In this document: one piece after another, positions 51,651-60,617 of the stretch
Layout: each line of letters opens with the position of its first letter
How positions within the stretch are numbered: position 1 is the first letter of the stretch
Assembly (NCBI RefSeq): GCF_965139615.1
Contig: NZ_CBCSIQ010000014.1
Span: 39,755 to 103,754, forward strand
Direction: 5' to 3'
Source: Kerstersia similis
GTDB lineage: Bacteria; Pseudomonadota; Gammaproteobacteria; Burkholderiales; Burkholderiaceae_B
DNA: 64,000 nt
The notes under the pieces: model-generated
Databases searched by the model: none
What the model was told of the DNA's origin: nothing
Seen by the model: the letters and a program-made list of their open reading frames with translations, nothing else
Made by a program: the position numbers and the translations under genes

Positions 51651-52610
51651 GTGGATATGACGGACAGGCGCAGCATCGGCATTGGCGGCAGCGCATTCGC
51701 GTTGCAACAGCCGCATCACGGATGGCGCGAGCTGCGGCCCGGCCTGACCTTGCAATGCGGCGTGGATACCCACGCCGAGGCGTGCGAGGGCGAAGCCATC
51801 ATTGATGATCATATCCGGATCGTGCTGGTGCTCGAAGGCGCACTGGATTTGCGTTATGACTCGCGCCAGCTGCAACTGCAGGCGGTGGCAGGGCGCAGCA
51901 GCGCCGGCGGCAGGACAGGAAGCGCTGCGGTCGTTACCATGCAGGAGCCTGTGCATCTGCGCCGGGTGGTGCGCCGGGGCGATGCCTCCCGCCGCATCAG
52001 CATCGGCGTGGCACGTACCTGGTTGCAGGAGGCGCAAGGCGAAGCGGGCGGCCAGCCGGTACCGGGCGGCCTGGCCCGCCACCTGGACACCGTGCAATGG
52101 GCGATATCGCCGCGTACCTGCGCCCTGGCGGAACAGCTGCTCAATCCGCCGCGATTGCAACCCTATCTGCTTGGCCTGTACCAGGAAAGCCGCACCATCG
52201 AATTGATTGCCGAAGCGCTGGGCCATGTGCATGGCGGCCTTCAGGCAGGCAGCCGGAGCAGCCTGCCGCCACAAAGCGGAAGTTTGTCCGGCCTGGCGCT
52301 GCGGCGCATGGCCGAACTCAAGGCCTGGCTGCAGGCGCATGCCGCCGAACCGCTCAACCTGGAGCAGATTGCCCGGCAAATGCACACCACGCCCAGCACG
52401 CTGCAGCGCCATTTCAGGCTGGCCTACGGCACCACCGTGTTCGATTTCCTGCAAAAGGAAAGATTGGGGCAGGCCCGGCTGGCGCTGATGCATGAGGGCA
52501 TTAGTGTGGAGCAGGCGGCGGCCCTGGCCGGGTACGCCAATGCGACCGGCTTTGCCACGGCGTTCCGGCGTTGCTTCGGCTTGTCTCCCAGCCAGGTGCG
52601 GGCACGCTGA
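51651..52610 (+). CDS. AraC-family regulator, PchR-like
   Basis: Regulator of 319 residues. The C-terminal AraC domain at about 220-318 has two helix-turn-helix units: LNLEQIARQMHTTPSTLQRHF and SVEQAAALAGYANATGFATA, each cited in part, then the FGLSPSQVR end. The N-terminal domain would sense the ligand. Position next to a TonB siderophore receptor, with Fur-type sites in front of both, fits the PchR group that activates its receptor when the ferri-siderophore is present. GTG at 51651 or ATG at 51657 may start it. Confidence 0.87.
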   Translation: MDMTDRRSIGIGGSAFALQQPHHGWRELRPGLTLQCGVDTHAEACEGEAIIDDHIRIVLVLEGALDLRYDSRQLQLQAVAGRSSAGGRTGSAAVVTMQEPVHLRRVVRRGDASRRISIGVARTWLQEAQGEAGGQPVPGGLARHLDTVQWAISPRTCALAEQLLNPPRLQPYLLGLYQESRTIELIAEALGHVHGGLQAGSRSSLPPQSGSLSGLALRRMAELKAWLQAHAAEPLNLEQIARQMHTTPSTLQRHFRLAYGTTVFDFLQKERLGQARLALMHEGISVEQAAALAGYANATGFATAFRRCFGLSPSQVRAR

Positions 52611-52701
52611 CCAGCCAGTTTTGCCGATTGCATTTTTATCGAAGATTTTTGCCTGTCCGGCGAAGGCCGGGCATGAGCGGACATGCGACCATTTCACAAA
52701 T

Positions 52702-52722
52702 GGTAAGGAATCTTATTATCAC
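52702..52722. promoter_or_regulatory. Fur-like site before the TonB receptor
   Basis: GGTAAGGAATCTTATTATCA followed by CC is AT-rich and partly palindromic (TGGT/ACCA flanks), just upstream of the ribosome site of the receptor. The match is weaker than at 51606 and could instead include the AraC binding site. Confidence 0.4.
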
Positions 52723-52735
52723 CAAGGAGAATTCC

Positions 52736-55021
52736 GTGCAGATGTCCTCTCCCGTGCGCTTGCCGCAACGGCATGCTGGCCTACAGACCGGCCAGCGCAG
52801 CGCTGCGGCTCGTCCCGCATTTCCCTGCGCTGTCCTGACAGCGCTCTTGATGGCGGCCTGGGGGCAGGCCTCGGCCCAGGATGCAAGGCCCGCGCAAAAC
52901 GATGAAGCTGCATCGCAGGCCCCGGCCCTGCTTGAGAGCATCACGGTCAACGCCTACCGCCAGGCGGAAACCATAGGGGCGGCCACCAAGACGGAAACGC
53001 CCTTGATCGAAACGCCGCAATCCGTCACCGTGATCGAGCGTGACGAGATGGATGCGCGCGGCGTGCAGAATCTGAACGAAGCCACGCGCTACACGGCAGG
53101 GGTGCTGCCGGAAAGCCAGGGCATGGATAACCGCGTGGATGATATGTATATCCGTGGTTTCGATGCCGGCAGCTGGGGGGCGAACCTGATGCTCGACGGC
53201 ATGCGGGCGCCGTCTGACGGCACCTTGAGCTGGAACCGGGCCTCGTTCAACACCTGGAACCTGGAACGGGTAGAAGTGCTCAAGGGGCCGTCCAGCGTGC
53301 TGTATGGGCAGTTGGCGCCTGGCGGCATGGTGAACCAGGTCACCAAGGTTCCCCGGGCCGGACAATTGCAGACAGTCTGGGCCCAGATAGACAGCAATGG
53401 CCGGCCGACCGAAGCCTTCGACCTGGGCGGCGCCAACGACAATGAAAACGTGCTGTGGCGGATGGTTGGCCTGCATGGCAGCGGTAAAACGCAGCTGGAT
53501 CACGTGCGCCACAAGCAATGGTTCGTCGCGCCCAGCGTGACGTTCAAATTCAACGATGACAATACCAAGCTGACCTTGCTGGGGATGTACCAGAAAGATA
53601 GCGGTGGCAGCACCTTCCAGTTCCTGCCTTATCAGGGCACGGTCGTGCCGGGGGCTGAAGGTTTCATCAAGAACAAGACCTTCCTGGGCGAGCCGGACTG
53701 GAACGTCTATGACCGCAAAGAGTGGTATGCAGGCTGGCAGTTTGAACACAAGTTCAACGACAGCTGGAAGCTGAGCCAGAACGCCCGCTATACCCATGTC
53801 GATTCGCTCTATCGCGCAACCGTAGGCTTCGGTGTGCGTGGCGCTGCCGTCACGGATCTCAACACGCTGACCAACGGCCGTACCCTCAAGCGCCGGGCCG
53901 TGCAGGGCGAGGGGGATTCAAATGCGAAAACCGTGGATACCCGGGTAGAGGGCAAGTTTGCCACCGGCGCCCTGGAGCATACGGTATTGGCCGGCTTTGA
54001 CTGGCGGGAAAACAAGTGGGATTTCCTGCGCAAGATGTCCAATGCCTCGCCGGACGCCATCGCCATTGATATCTATGATCCGGTCTATACCTACTACGAC
54101 TTCGAACCCTCGTTGACCGTTGTGCAGATGGACACGGACGAGAAGAACCGCCAGATGGGGCTGTACTTGCAGGATCAGCTGGCTTGGGGCAAGTGGCGCG
54201 TCACGTTGGGCGGACGCCAGGACTGGAGCCGCATCGACACCCTCAATCAGATGAATGCCGTGCGCACGGTGACTTCCGACCGCGCCTTCACCGGGCGGGC
54301 GGGGGTGAGCTATCTGGCGGATAACGGCGTGGCGCCTTACCTGAGCTTTTCCCAGTCGTTCCAGCCGGTCGGTGGCGTGCAGCGCAATGGCGATACCTTC
54401 AAGCCGCTCAAGGGCAAGCAATGGGAGGCCGGGATCAAGTACGAACCCAAGAACATAGACGGCATGCTGATGTTGTCGGCCTATGAGCTGACGCAGGAAA
54501 ACGTGCTCACGGCCGATCCGACCAACGTCACGACCGGCGCTTCTTTCCAGGTTCAGACAGGCAAGGTACGGGTGCGCGGCATCGAACTGGAAGGCCGCAT
54601 CACGCCTTTCGACGGATTCAGCGTGATCGGCGCAGTGACGCGCATGGATTCCAAGGTGGTGCGCAGCAACGACGGCAATGTCGGCAACGAGATGATCCGC
54701 GTGCCGGATTGGATGGGCTCATTGTGGCTGGATTACACCGTGCAACGCGGCGCGCTCAAGGGGCTGGGCCTGGGTGGCGGCCTGCGTTATATCGACGATA
54801 CCTATGGCGACCTGGCCAATATCCTGCACATCCCGTCGTACACCCTGTTTGATGCAGCCTTGCGCTATGACATTGGCCATATCGGCAATGGCGACCTGAG
54901 GCTGTCCCTCAATGCCAGCAACCTGGCGGACAAGCGCTATGTAGCGACTTGCACGGCGGCCACGTCGTGCTACTACGGCACAGGCCGCACGGTGATCGCC
55001 AACCTGCGTTATAGCTGGTAA
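52736..55021 (+). CDS. TonB-dependent siderophore receptor
   Basis: Outer-membrane receptor of 761 residues in the FhuA/FpvA/FoxA-type siderophore group. Signal peptide at about 20-43 (FPCAVLTALLMAAWGQASAQ). A plug of about 70-220 shows TPQSVTVIERDEMDARG, DDMYIRGFDAGSWG and ERVEVLKGPSSVLYGQLAPGG (20 at most per part), typical of hydroxamate-type receptors. The barrel ends in LRYSW with the terminal aromatic residue. AAGGAG lies seven bases before a GTG at 52736; ATG 52742 is an alternative. Preceded by an AraC regulator and followed 89 bases later by a flavin monooxygenase. Confidence 0.93.
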   Translation: MQMSSPVRLPQRHAGLQTGQRSAAARPAFPCAVLTALLMAAWGQASAQDARPAQNDEAASQAPALLESITVNAYRQAETIGAATKTETPLIETPQSVTVIERDEMDARGVQNLNEATRYTAGVLPESQGMDNRVDDMYIRGFDAGSWGANLMLDGMRAPSDGTLSWNRASFNTWNLERVEVLKGPSSVLYGQLAPGGMVNQVTKVPRAGQLQTVWAQIDSNGRPTEAFDLGGANDNENVLWRMVGLHGSGKTQLDHVRHKQWFVAPSVTFKFNDDNTKLTLLGMYQKDSGGSTFQFLPYQGTVVPGAEGFIKNKTFLGEPDWNVYDRKEWYAGWQFEHKFNDSWKLSQNARYTHVDSLYRATVGFGVRGAAVTDLNTLTNGRTLKRRAVQGEGDSNAKTVDTRVEGKFATGALEHTVLAGFDWRENKWDFLRKMSNASPDAIAIDIYDPVYTYYDFEPSLTVVQMDTDEKNRQMGLYLQDQLAWGKWRVTLGGRQDWSRIDTLNQMNAVRTVTSDRAFTGRAGVSYLADNGVAPYLSFSQSFQPVGGVQRNGDTFKPLKGKQWEAGIKYEPKNIDGMLMLSAYELTQENVLTADPTNVTTGASFQVQTGKVRVRGIELEGRITPFDGFSVIGAVTRMDSKVVRSNDGNVGNEMIRVPDWMGSLWLDYTVQRGALKGLGLGGGLRYIDDTYGDLANILHIPSYTLFDAALRYDIGHIGNGDLRLSLNASNLADKRYVATCTAATSCYYGTGRTVIANLRYSW

Positions 55022-55110
55022 GCGGGGCGCATAAATGGATGAAGAGGCCGGCTGCGTCTGCCACCGCTTGCGCGGATTGCAGATGGTGGCCGGCATCGGG
55101 GAGTGTCAAG

Positions 55111-56427
55111 GTGGAACAAAGAAAACAGCTGTGCATCGGCCTGTCGCTGGCCGTGACCTGGCTCATGGGCAATGGCTGGCGCCGTCCCGATAGCCGGGTC
55201 GAAGATATTTATGACATCGGTTTCTATACGGGGCTGGCACGCCGGGCGGAAGTCGCCGGCCTGGACTTCCTGTTCCGTCCGGATGCCTTGTTCCTGGACG
55301 GGCAGGCCCTGGCGCAATCGCCGGGTTTCAGCAGCCTGGACCCGACGGTACTGGTGGCGGCGCTGGCTGGTGCAACGCAGCGTATCGGTCTGGTGACAAC
55401 GGCCGCCACGACCTTCAATCCGCCTTATGTCGTGGCGCGCCAGCTGCAATCGTTGAATTGGGTCACGCGAGGACGAGTGGGCTGGAATGTCGTCACGGCC
55501 CTGGATGGCAACCGGAACTTCGGCGCGGCGGCGATGCCATCTTCTGCCGAGCGCTATCGCAAGGCTCGGGAGTTCGTGCAGGTGGTACGTGGGTTATGGC
55601 GCAGCTATCCGCAGTCGGCCTTGCGCTGTGAGCGTGCGGGCGGGGTCTATGCCGATGCTTCCTGTGTGCGCCCGCTGGACTTCGAGGGTGAGTTCTTCTC
55701 GGTACAAGGGCCATTAAATGTGCCGGATCCTGGCGGCGGCGGCATGCCTTTGTTCCAGGCGGGCGCATCGCCCTGGGGACGGGATTTCGCAGCCTGTATT
55801 GCGGATGCGGTATTTGCGGCCACGCCTGATATCGCATCCGGCCAGGAACTGCGCCAGGATCTGCGCGAGCGCGCCGCAGCGTATGGCCGCCCGGCGGATG
55901 CCATCCGCGTGCTGCCGGGGCTCAGCCTGTTCCTGGCACCCACGGAGCGTCAGGCCAGGGAGTTGTATGAAGACACCCATGTGGCGCAGGACATGCACAG
56001 GAAATATGCGCGAGTGCAGCAACTGTTGGGCATAGACCTGAGCCAGTTGGACCCGGCCCAAGCCTTGCAGCTGGATATGCTGCCTGCCGGGTATGACGCG
56101 CCGGGCCAGGGCCAGACGCATGCACGGCTGATGCGGCGCCTGATCGAACGGGAAACGCCCAGTGTGCAGGATTTCCTGAGCCGGCCGGAAGTGTCAGGCT
56201 CGGCCCACTGGCAATTCATCGGGACCCCGCAGGGAGCGATAGCGGCCATTGGCGAACGGTTTCAGGCCGGGGCCGCCGATGGCTTCATCGCCTTGCCGGG
56301 CGGTGCCTGGCAAAGCCTGGATCTTTTTCTGCAGGAAGTGGTGCCGGGTCTGGCCCGGGCTGGATTGTTCCGGACGCGCTATGAAGGCATGACCTTGCGG
56401 GCGCATTTGGGCATGCCGGAGGAATAG
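55111..56427 (+). CDS. LLM-class flavin monooxygenase (NtaA/SnaA/DszA family)
   Basis: Predicted FMNH2-dependent monooxygenase of 438 residues, a bacterial-luciferase-like TIM barrel. Family marks: LDFLFRPDALFLDG, LDPTVLVAALAGATQRIGL, TTAATTFNPPYVVARQLQSL and GRVGWNVVT, then FQAGASPWGRDFAA. Known members cleave nitrilotriacetate, EDTA, alkane-sulfonate-like and dibenzothiophene substrates using flavin from a reductase partner, which is not seen here. The GTG at 55111 with GGGGAG upstream gives family length. Its place behind a siderophore receptor suggests oxidation of an imported iron chelator; inference. Confidence 0.87.
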   Translation: MEQRKQLCIGLSLAVTWLMGNGWRRPDSRVEDIYDIGFYTGLARRAEVAGLDFLFRPDALFLDGQALAQSPGFSSLDPTVLVAALAGATQRIGLVTTAATTFNPPYVVARQLQSLNWVTRGRVGWNVVTALDGNRNFGAAAMPSSAERYRKAREFVQVVRGLWRSYPQSALRCERAGGVYADASCVRPLDFEGEFFSVQGPLNVPDPGGGGMPLFQAGASPWGRDFAACIADAVFAATPDIASGQELRQDLRERAAAYGRPADAIRVLPGLSLFLAPTERQARELYEDTHVAQDMHRKYARVQQLLGIDLSQLDPAQALQLDMLPAGYDAPGQGQTHARLMRRLIERETPSVQDFLSRPEVSGSAHWQFIGTPQGAIAAIGERFQAGAADGFIALPGGAWQSLDLFLQEVVPGLARAGLFRTRYEGMTLRAHLGMPEE

Positions 56428-56463
56428 CCTGGGGGGGCCGCGAGAGCAATCGGGGAATACGAT

Positions 56464-56502
56464 AGCGCGTTGCCAAAAGTGCAACGCGCTGTCTGGTTTT
56501 TT
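56464..56502 (+). terminator. Rho-independent terminator after the monooxygenase gene
   Basis: AGCGCGTTGC pairs with GCAACGCGCT around CAAAAGT, followed within seven bases by TTTTTT. Confidence 0.85.
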
Positions 56503-56533
56503 CTTGCCAGGAGGCACGGCTGCGGCTATCCGG

Positions 56534-57469
56534 TCAGTCGCGGGCCGGGGTATGAAAGGCATCATGGTAATGGCTGGTCATGGAAGGGAGTTTGGTGACC
56601 ATCATGTCCAGGAAGTGGCTGGCAGCGGCGCTCAGGGAGCGGCGGTTGGGGTAGATGGCATAAATGGTGGCAGGGTCCATTTGCCAGTCCGGGCAGATAG
56701 TGACCAGGTCGCCGCGTGCGATTTCTGCCGCGCAGGTGGCCGTGGGGACGGCGGCAATGCCCAGGCCTGCCCGCAAGGCGGCCAGCACGGCGGATATCTG
56801 ATTGGTGGAAAACCGGGGCGTGAATTTGACCTGGCAGCGCTCCTTGCCACGCTGCAGTGACCACATCCAGCGGCTGGTTTTCGGGCCGAAACCCAGGCAA
56901 TCAAAACTGGCGAGCATGCCGGGTTCGATCTTGGCAGGCAATTGCTCCACCAGCCTGGGGTGAGCCGCCAGCACATACGGGACATCGAACATGGCCCGGG
57001 CGACTACATCCAGGTTGGGCAAGGGCAGGAAGGAGCCGTAGATGATCAGATCGGCTGCCACCAGCCGCGGGTCGATGATGGAGGTGGCGGCTTCCAGATG
57101 CAGCCGCACATCAGGGGCCTGCATGGAAAATTCTGCTGCCAGTTTTTCTATGACCCAGGTGCCAAGAAAGGGCGGGCAAATGACATGCAGCGGGCCGGAA
57201 GGGGAGCCGCCAGCCGTTTCCGCCATTTCAAAAAACTTCTCTGTTTCGTTGATGGCCTTGACGCATTGTTCATAACAATCCCGCCCGATATTGGTCAGCA
57301 ACAGGGCACGCGGGCCGCGATGAAACAATGCCACGCCCAGTCTTTGCTCCAGGCTTTGCAGCCGTCGCGCCAAGGTCGATTTGGGTAGATTCATGCGCCG
57401 GCTGGCGGCGGAAATGCCGCCGCAATCCACCACCATTTTGAAAATATAAAGCTCGTCGTGATTTCTCAT
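56534..57469 (-). CDS. LysR-family transcriptional regulator
   Basis: Regulator of 311 residues. The N-terminal winged helix at 1-60 shows ELYIFKMVVDCGGISAASRR and LPKSTLARRLQSLEQRLG. The co-inducer domain at about 90-295 includes GPLHVICPPFLGTWV. It belongs to the CrgA/YafC-like subgroup by general form. It is divergent from a carboxylesterase-MFS operon with a palindromic site between them and is likely its regulator. The ATG at 57469 is the family start. Confidence 0.9.
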   Translation of the reverse strand: MRNHDELYIFKMVVDCGGISAASRRMNLPKSTLARRLQSLEQRLGVALFHRGPRALLLTNIGRDCYEQCVKAINETEKFFEMAETAGGSPSGPLHVICPPFLGTWVIEKLAAEFSMQAPDVRLHLEAATSIIDPRLVAADLIIYGSFLPLPNLDVVARAMFDVPYVLAAHPRLVEQLPAKIEPGMLASFDCLGFGPKTSRWMWSLQRGKERCQVKFTPRFSTNQISAVLAALRAGLGIAAVPTATCAAEIARGDLVTICPDWQMDPATIYAIYPNRRSLSAAASHFLDMMVTKLPSMTSHYHDAFHTPARD

Positions 57470-57478
57470 ATTGATAGT

Positions 57479-57506
57479 GGGACATTTATGTCCCGAAATT
57501 GGGACG
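57479..57506. promoter_or_regulatory. LysR-type operator with three GGGAC units
   Basis: GGGACATTTATGTCCC (57479-57494) is a perfect 7-2-7 palindrome, followed by a third GGGAC at 57501-57505. It fits the T-N11-A rule and starts 10 bases before the LysR gene, covering the esterase promoter region. Confidence 0.65.
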
Positions 57507-57581
57507 ATTGAGCGCGGCTGCCTTGCGTTAGAGTGGAAAAAATATAGAACAAAACAAGGCTCAGGAGGCCAGGGAAGAGAC

Positions 57582-59105
57582 ATGAATACGCTGGAGACAT
57601 TTCAGCCCGTGGTGGTGCATACCCCACTGGGCGCCATACAGGGAAGCCGTTGCGGTGCGGTGGCGAGTTTTCACCGGGTACCCTATGCCGAGCCGCCGCT
57701 GGGCGAGCGGCGCTTTGCCGCACCGCAAGCCGTATCGCCCTGGGACGGTACGAAAGATTGCACGCAGACGGGGGTGATTCCGCCCCAGCTGCCTTCGCGT
57801 CTGCGGCAGGTGATGGGCGACTATCCGATGCCGCAGGACGAGGATTGCCTGCACCTGGATATCTGGTCGCGTGAGGATGGCATCCCTGGCAAACCGGTGC
57901 TGGTGTTCCTGCATGGCGGTGGCTTCATGTCTGGCGGTGGCGCGACACCTTGCTACGACGGCAGGCGGCTGGCCGAACAGCAAGGTCTGCTGGTGATCAA
58001 CGTGACCTATCGGCTGGGCGCGCTGGGTTTCTTGCCTTTGCCCGGTATTGCGCCGGCCAATCTGGGCTTGCGGGATCAGGCCCAGGCGTTGCGCTGCATA
58101 GGCCTGATCGCGGCCAGTTTCGGCGGTGATCCGACCAATATCACGGTGCTGGGGCAATCGGCAGGCGCTTATTCGATTGCCGCCTTGCTGGCCAATCCGG
58201 CCACGCGCGGCCTGTTCCGGCGCGCCGCCATGCTGAGTGCGCCTTTTGGTGATCGCCTGCGCAGCAGTGCCGACATGGCCAGGCAAGCCGAGCGCTTTCT
58301 GTCTTTGCTGGGGGTGGCGCAGGGCGATCGGGCAGCGGCTTGCGCCTTGCCCGTGGCGGATATTCTGCGGGCCCAGGCGCAGATGATGCAGGAAACCGTG
58401 CCGCAGTCCGCAGATCTCATGCCGATATTCATGCCAGTGGCCGATGGCGACACCATTGCGGGTTCGCCCGCACAGGCGCTGGCGGGGGGCGCGGCGCGTG
58501 ACACTGATCTGCTGATCGGCAGCACACGTGATGAAATGCTGGCCTTCTACGTTGGAAACGAACGGATCGAGTCGCAAGCCGGGGTGCTGCTGGAGCGTTT
58601 GCTGGCGCAGCAGCCAGCCCAGCCGGCAGGGACGTCGCTGGCGCGTCTTCAGGCGAACCTGAGGGCGCAGCGGGTGCCAGGCGATGCGCTGCATTTATTG
58701 TCGGCGCTGCAGAGCGATCTGACCTTTACGCACCTGGGGCAGGTGCTGGCTGAAGGCCACTGCGCGCATGGCGGACGGGCCTATGTCTATCGTTTCGACT
58801 GGCAGGCGCCGCAGTCCGGTTTCGGGGCATGTCATTGCCTGGAACTGCCGTTTGTCTTTGGCAACCTGGCCCAATGGGCGCAGGCCCCCATGCTGGCTGG
58901 CGCCAGCAGGGAAGCGATGCGTGCGCTGAGTCGTGCCGTGCAAACGGCCATTGCCGCCTTTGCACGGCACGGGCAGCCTAAGGCCGATGGCTTGGCAGAC
59001 TGGCCGCTGTATGGGCAACAGCACATCACGTTGTTGCTTGATCACAGGATAGAGGCCGTCGCGATGCCGTGCGTGCCCGCCGCAGCAGGGGAGGTATCAG
59101 CATGA
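57582..59105 (+). CDS. Type-B carboxylesterase
   Basis: Alpha/beta-hydrolase of 507 residues in the carboxylesterase/p-nitrobenzyl esterase family. Oxyanion hole HGGGFMSGG near 112, nucleophile Ser193 in VLGQSAGAYS, and His in the CHCLELPFVFGN region. The PYAEPPLGERRF and EDCLHLDIWS motifs are characteristic. No signal peptide, so it should be cytoplasmic. The ATG at 57582 has an AGGGAAGAG site; earlier starts read through the operator. Its stop overlaps the ATG of an MFS transporter (ATGA), suggesting uptake and hydrolysis of an ester controlled by the LysR gene. Confidence 0.92.
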   Translation: MNTLETFQPVVVHTPLGAIQGSRCGAVASFHRVPYAEPPLGERRFAAPQAVSPWDGTKDCTQTGVIPPQLPSRLRQVMGDYPMPQDEDCLHLDIWSREDGIPGKPVLVFLHGGGFMSGGGATPCYDGRRLAEQQGLLVINVTYRLGALGFLPLPGIAPANLGLRDQAQALRCIGLIAASFGGDPTNITVLGQSAGAYSIAALLANPATRGLFRRAAMLSAPFGDRLRSSADMARQAERFLSLLGVAQGDRAAACALPVADILRAQAQMMQETVPQSADLMPIFMPVADGDTIAGSPAQALAGGAARDTDLLIGSTRDEMLAFYVGNERIESQAGVLLERLLAQQPAQPAGTSLARLQANLRAQRVPGDALHLLSALQSDLTFTHLGQVLAEGHCAHGGRAYVYRFDWQAPQSGFGACHCLELPFVFGNLAQWAQAPMLAGASREAMRALSRAVQTAIAAFARHGQPKADGLADWPLYGQQHITLLLDHRIEAVAMPCVPAAAGEVSA

Positions 59106-60406
59106 AGAAAACGACGCTGGCGGCTGGTGCCGCAACTGCTGCAACTGCTGCAACTGCTGCAACTGCTGCATCCACAGGTAAGCCTGCTGCCACAGCGGGC
59201 GCTACCCGTCGCGGGGTGGTGACATTGGTCGTGTGTTTCATCATTGTCTTGCTCGACGGCCTGGATACCACCTCCATTTCCTTCGTCGTGCCCTGGCTGG
59301 CGCGGGAATGGGGCGTTCCCATTCCCGCCTTTACGTCCGCTTTTGTCGCAACCAGTCTGGGCGCGGTGGTGGGCTATATGGCGTGCGGTTCAGTCGCACA
59401 GCGCCTGGGCCAGCGAACAGCCGGGGTGGCCAGCGTCCTGTTGTTCGGCCTGGGGACGCTGGCGACTGCTGCTGCCTGGGACCTGGGCTCCCTGAGCCTG
59501 CTGCGCTTTATCTCCGCCATCGGGCTGGGCGGTGCCTTGCCGATTGCCGTGGCCGCAGCGACCGAAGCGGTGCCGGCGCGCTTCCGTGAGGCCAGCACCA
59601 TGGTGGTGGCGGGCGGCCTGTCGGCCGGGGCGGTGATGGGCGGGCTCCTGNGCGGGCATTTGATGCGCGCCTATGGCTGGCAATCCATCTTCATTCTGGG
59701 CGGTGTCGTGCCCTTGCTGTTCCTGCCATGGTTCGCATGTTTGCTCAAACCGGCGTCGGCCGGCCGGGTGGCTGCGCCGCCCAGGCAGGATGTTGCGCCC
59801 CGGGCAGCGTCAGCCAGCCCGGTGCTGCAGCTGTTCGGCGCAGGGCTGGGCGCCAGGACGGGCCTGCTGTGGGGCTTTGCTTTCCTGATCTTCGTGGCCA
59901 ACTATGCCTTGACCTTCTGGGTGCCGACCTTGTTGCTGGAATTCGGCTTTGAGCCGGAGCGGACAGCGCTGGGCATTGCCGCCTTCGGCGTAGGTGGGCT
60001 GCTGGGTAATCTGGTCATGATCATCTGCGTCGCCAAACTGGGCATCAAGCGCATGTTGATGTGCAGCACCGTGTTCGCGATGATCTGCATCACCATTGCC
60101 AGCCGCGCCACTGTCCCCATGGCCTATGTCCTGCCTCTGGTGGCTGGGTTGGGGGCGGGGCTGGTGACGGGCTGCATCGGCCAGGCGGCGCTGGCAGTAT
60201 CGCTGTATCCGGCACACTTGCGGACGGCGGGGGTGGGTTGGTCGGCAGCCATGGGCCGCATCGGTTCCATCGTCGGGCCCAGTGTAGGTGGTGTCTTGCT
60301 GGCGTTAGGCTGGTCGGCCAGGGAGATCATTCTGGTGACTTTGCTGCCCGCAGGTCTGGCGATAGGGCTGTTGGTGGTATTAACGCGGCTGGATCGCAAG
60401 CGCTGA
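59102..60406 (+). CDS. MFS transporter (aromatic acid/H+ symporter type)
   Basis: Inner-membrane transporter of 434 residues with twelve predicted hydrophobic segments. The first loop region LLDGLDTTSISFVVPWLARE and MACGSVAQRLGQRT resemble the AAHS family (benzoate and 4-hydroxybenzoate carriers), in which the DGxD/T motif of helix 1 is conserved. The N-terminus has an in-frame 9-bp repeat giving alternating Ala-Ala-Thr. One base at 59651 is unresolved (n), so one residue is unknown. Co-translated with the esterase; it probably imports the ester or exports or imports its aromatic product. Confidence 0.9.
   Translation: MKKTTLAAGAATAATAATAATAASTGKPAATAGATRRGVVTLVVCFIIVLLDGLDTTSISFVVPWLAREWGVPIPAFTSAFVATSLGAVVGYMACGSVAQRLGQRTAGVASVLLFGLGTLATAAAWDLGSLSLLRFISAIGLGGALPIAVAAATEAVPARFREASTMVVAGGLSAGAVMGGLLXGHLMRAYGWQSIFILGGVVPLLFLPWFACLLKPASAGRVAAPPRQDVAPRAASASPVLQLFGAGLGARTGLLWGFAFLIFVANYALTFWVPTLLLEFGFEPERTALGIAAFGVGGLLGNLVMIICVAKLGIKRMLMCSTVFAMICITIASRATVPMAYVLPLVAGLGAGLVTGCIGQAALAVSLYPAHLRTAGVGWSAAMGRIGSIVGPSVGGVLLALGWSAREIILVTLLPAGLAIGLLVVLTRLDRKR
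59132..59170 (+). repeat. 9-bp tandem repeat, four copies
   Basis: GCAACTGCT is repeated four times plus GCA, within the cytoplasmic N-terminus of the MFS gene. The unit is a multiple of three, so copy-number change would alter length without frameshift. Confidence 0.9.
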
Positions 60407-60472
60407 ATGCGGCCGCATCGCCCCGTGGCCGGTTGAGTGCGCAGCGGCGGTTCTCATGCTGCCGTTCCATGA

Positions 60473-60512
60473 CAGAAGGCCAGCCCTGGCAACAGGGCTG
60501 GCCTTCTGTTTT
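60473..60512 (+). terminator. Rho-independent terminator after the MFS gene
   Basis: CAGAAGGCCAGCCCTG pairs perfectly with CAGGGCTGGCCTTCTG around GCAA, followed by TTTT. Confidence 0.88.
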
Positions 60513-60617
60513 GCGCCGCACCTGTACCCAGGGGAAGGCACAGGCGCGGCAGCCAGGGCCGCCACGGGCAACACTGTGCGCGTGGCGCTTGGCGGCAGGT
60601 GAAACGCGGCTGAGGGA

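Noticed and set aside
59128..59170. Short array of repeats resembling CRISPR
   Set aside because: Nine-base units without spacers, inside a coding frame; simple tandem repeat. No CRISPR array or cas gene was seen anywhere in the window.
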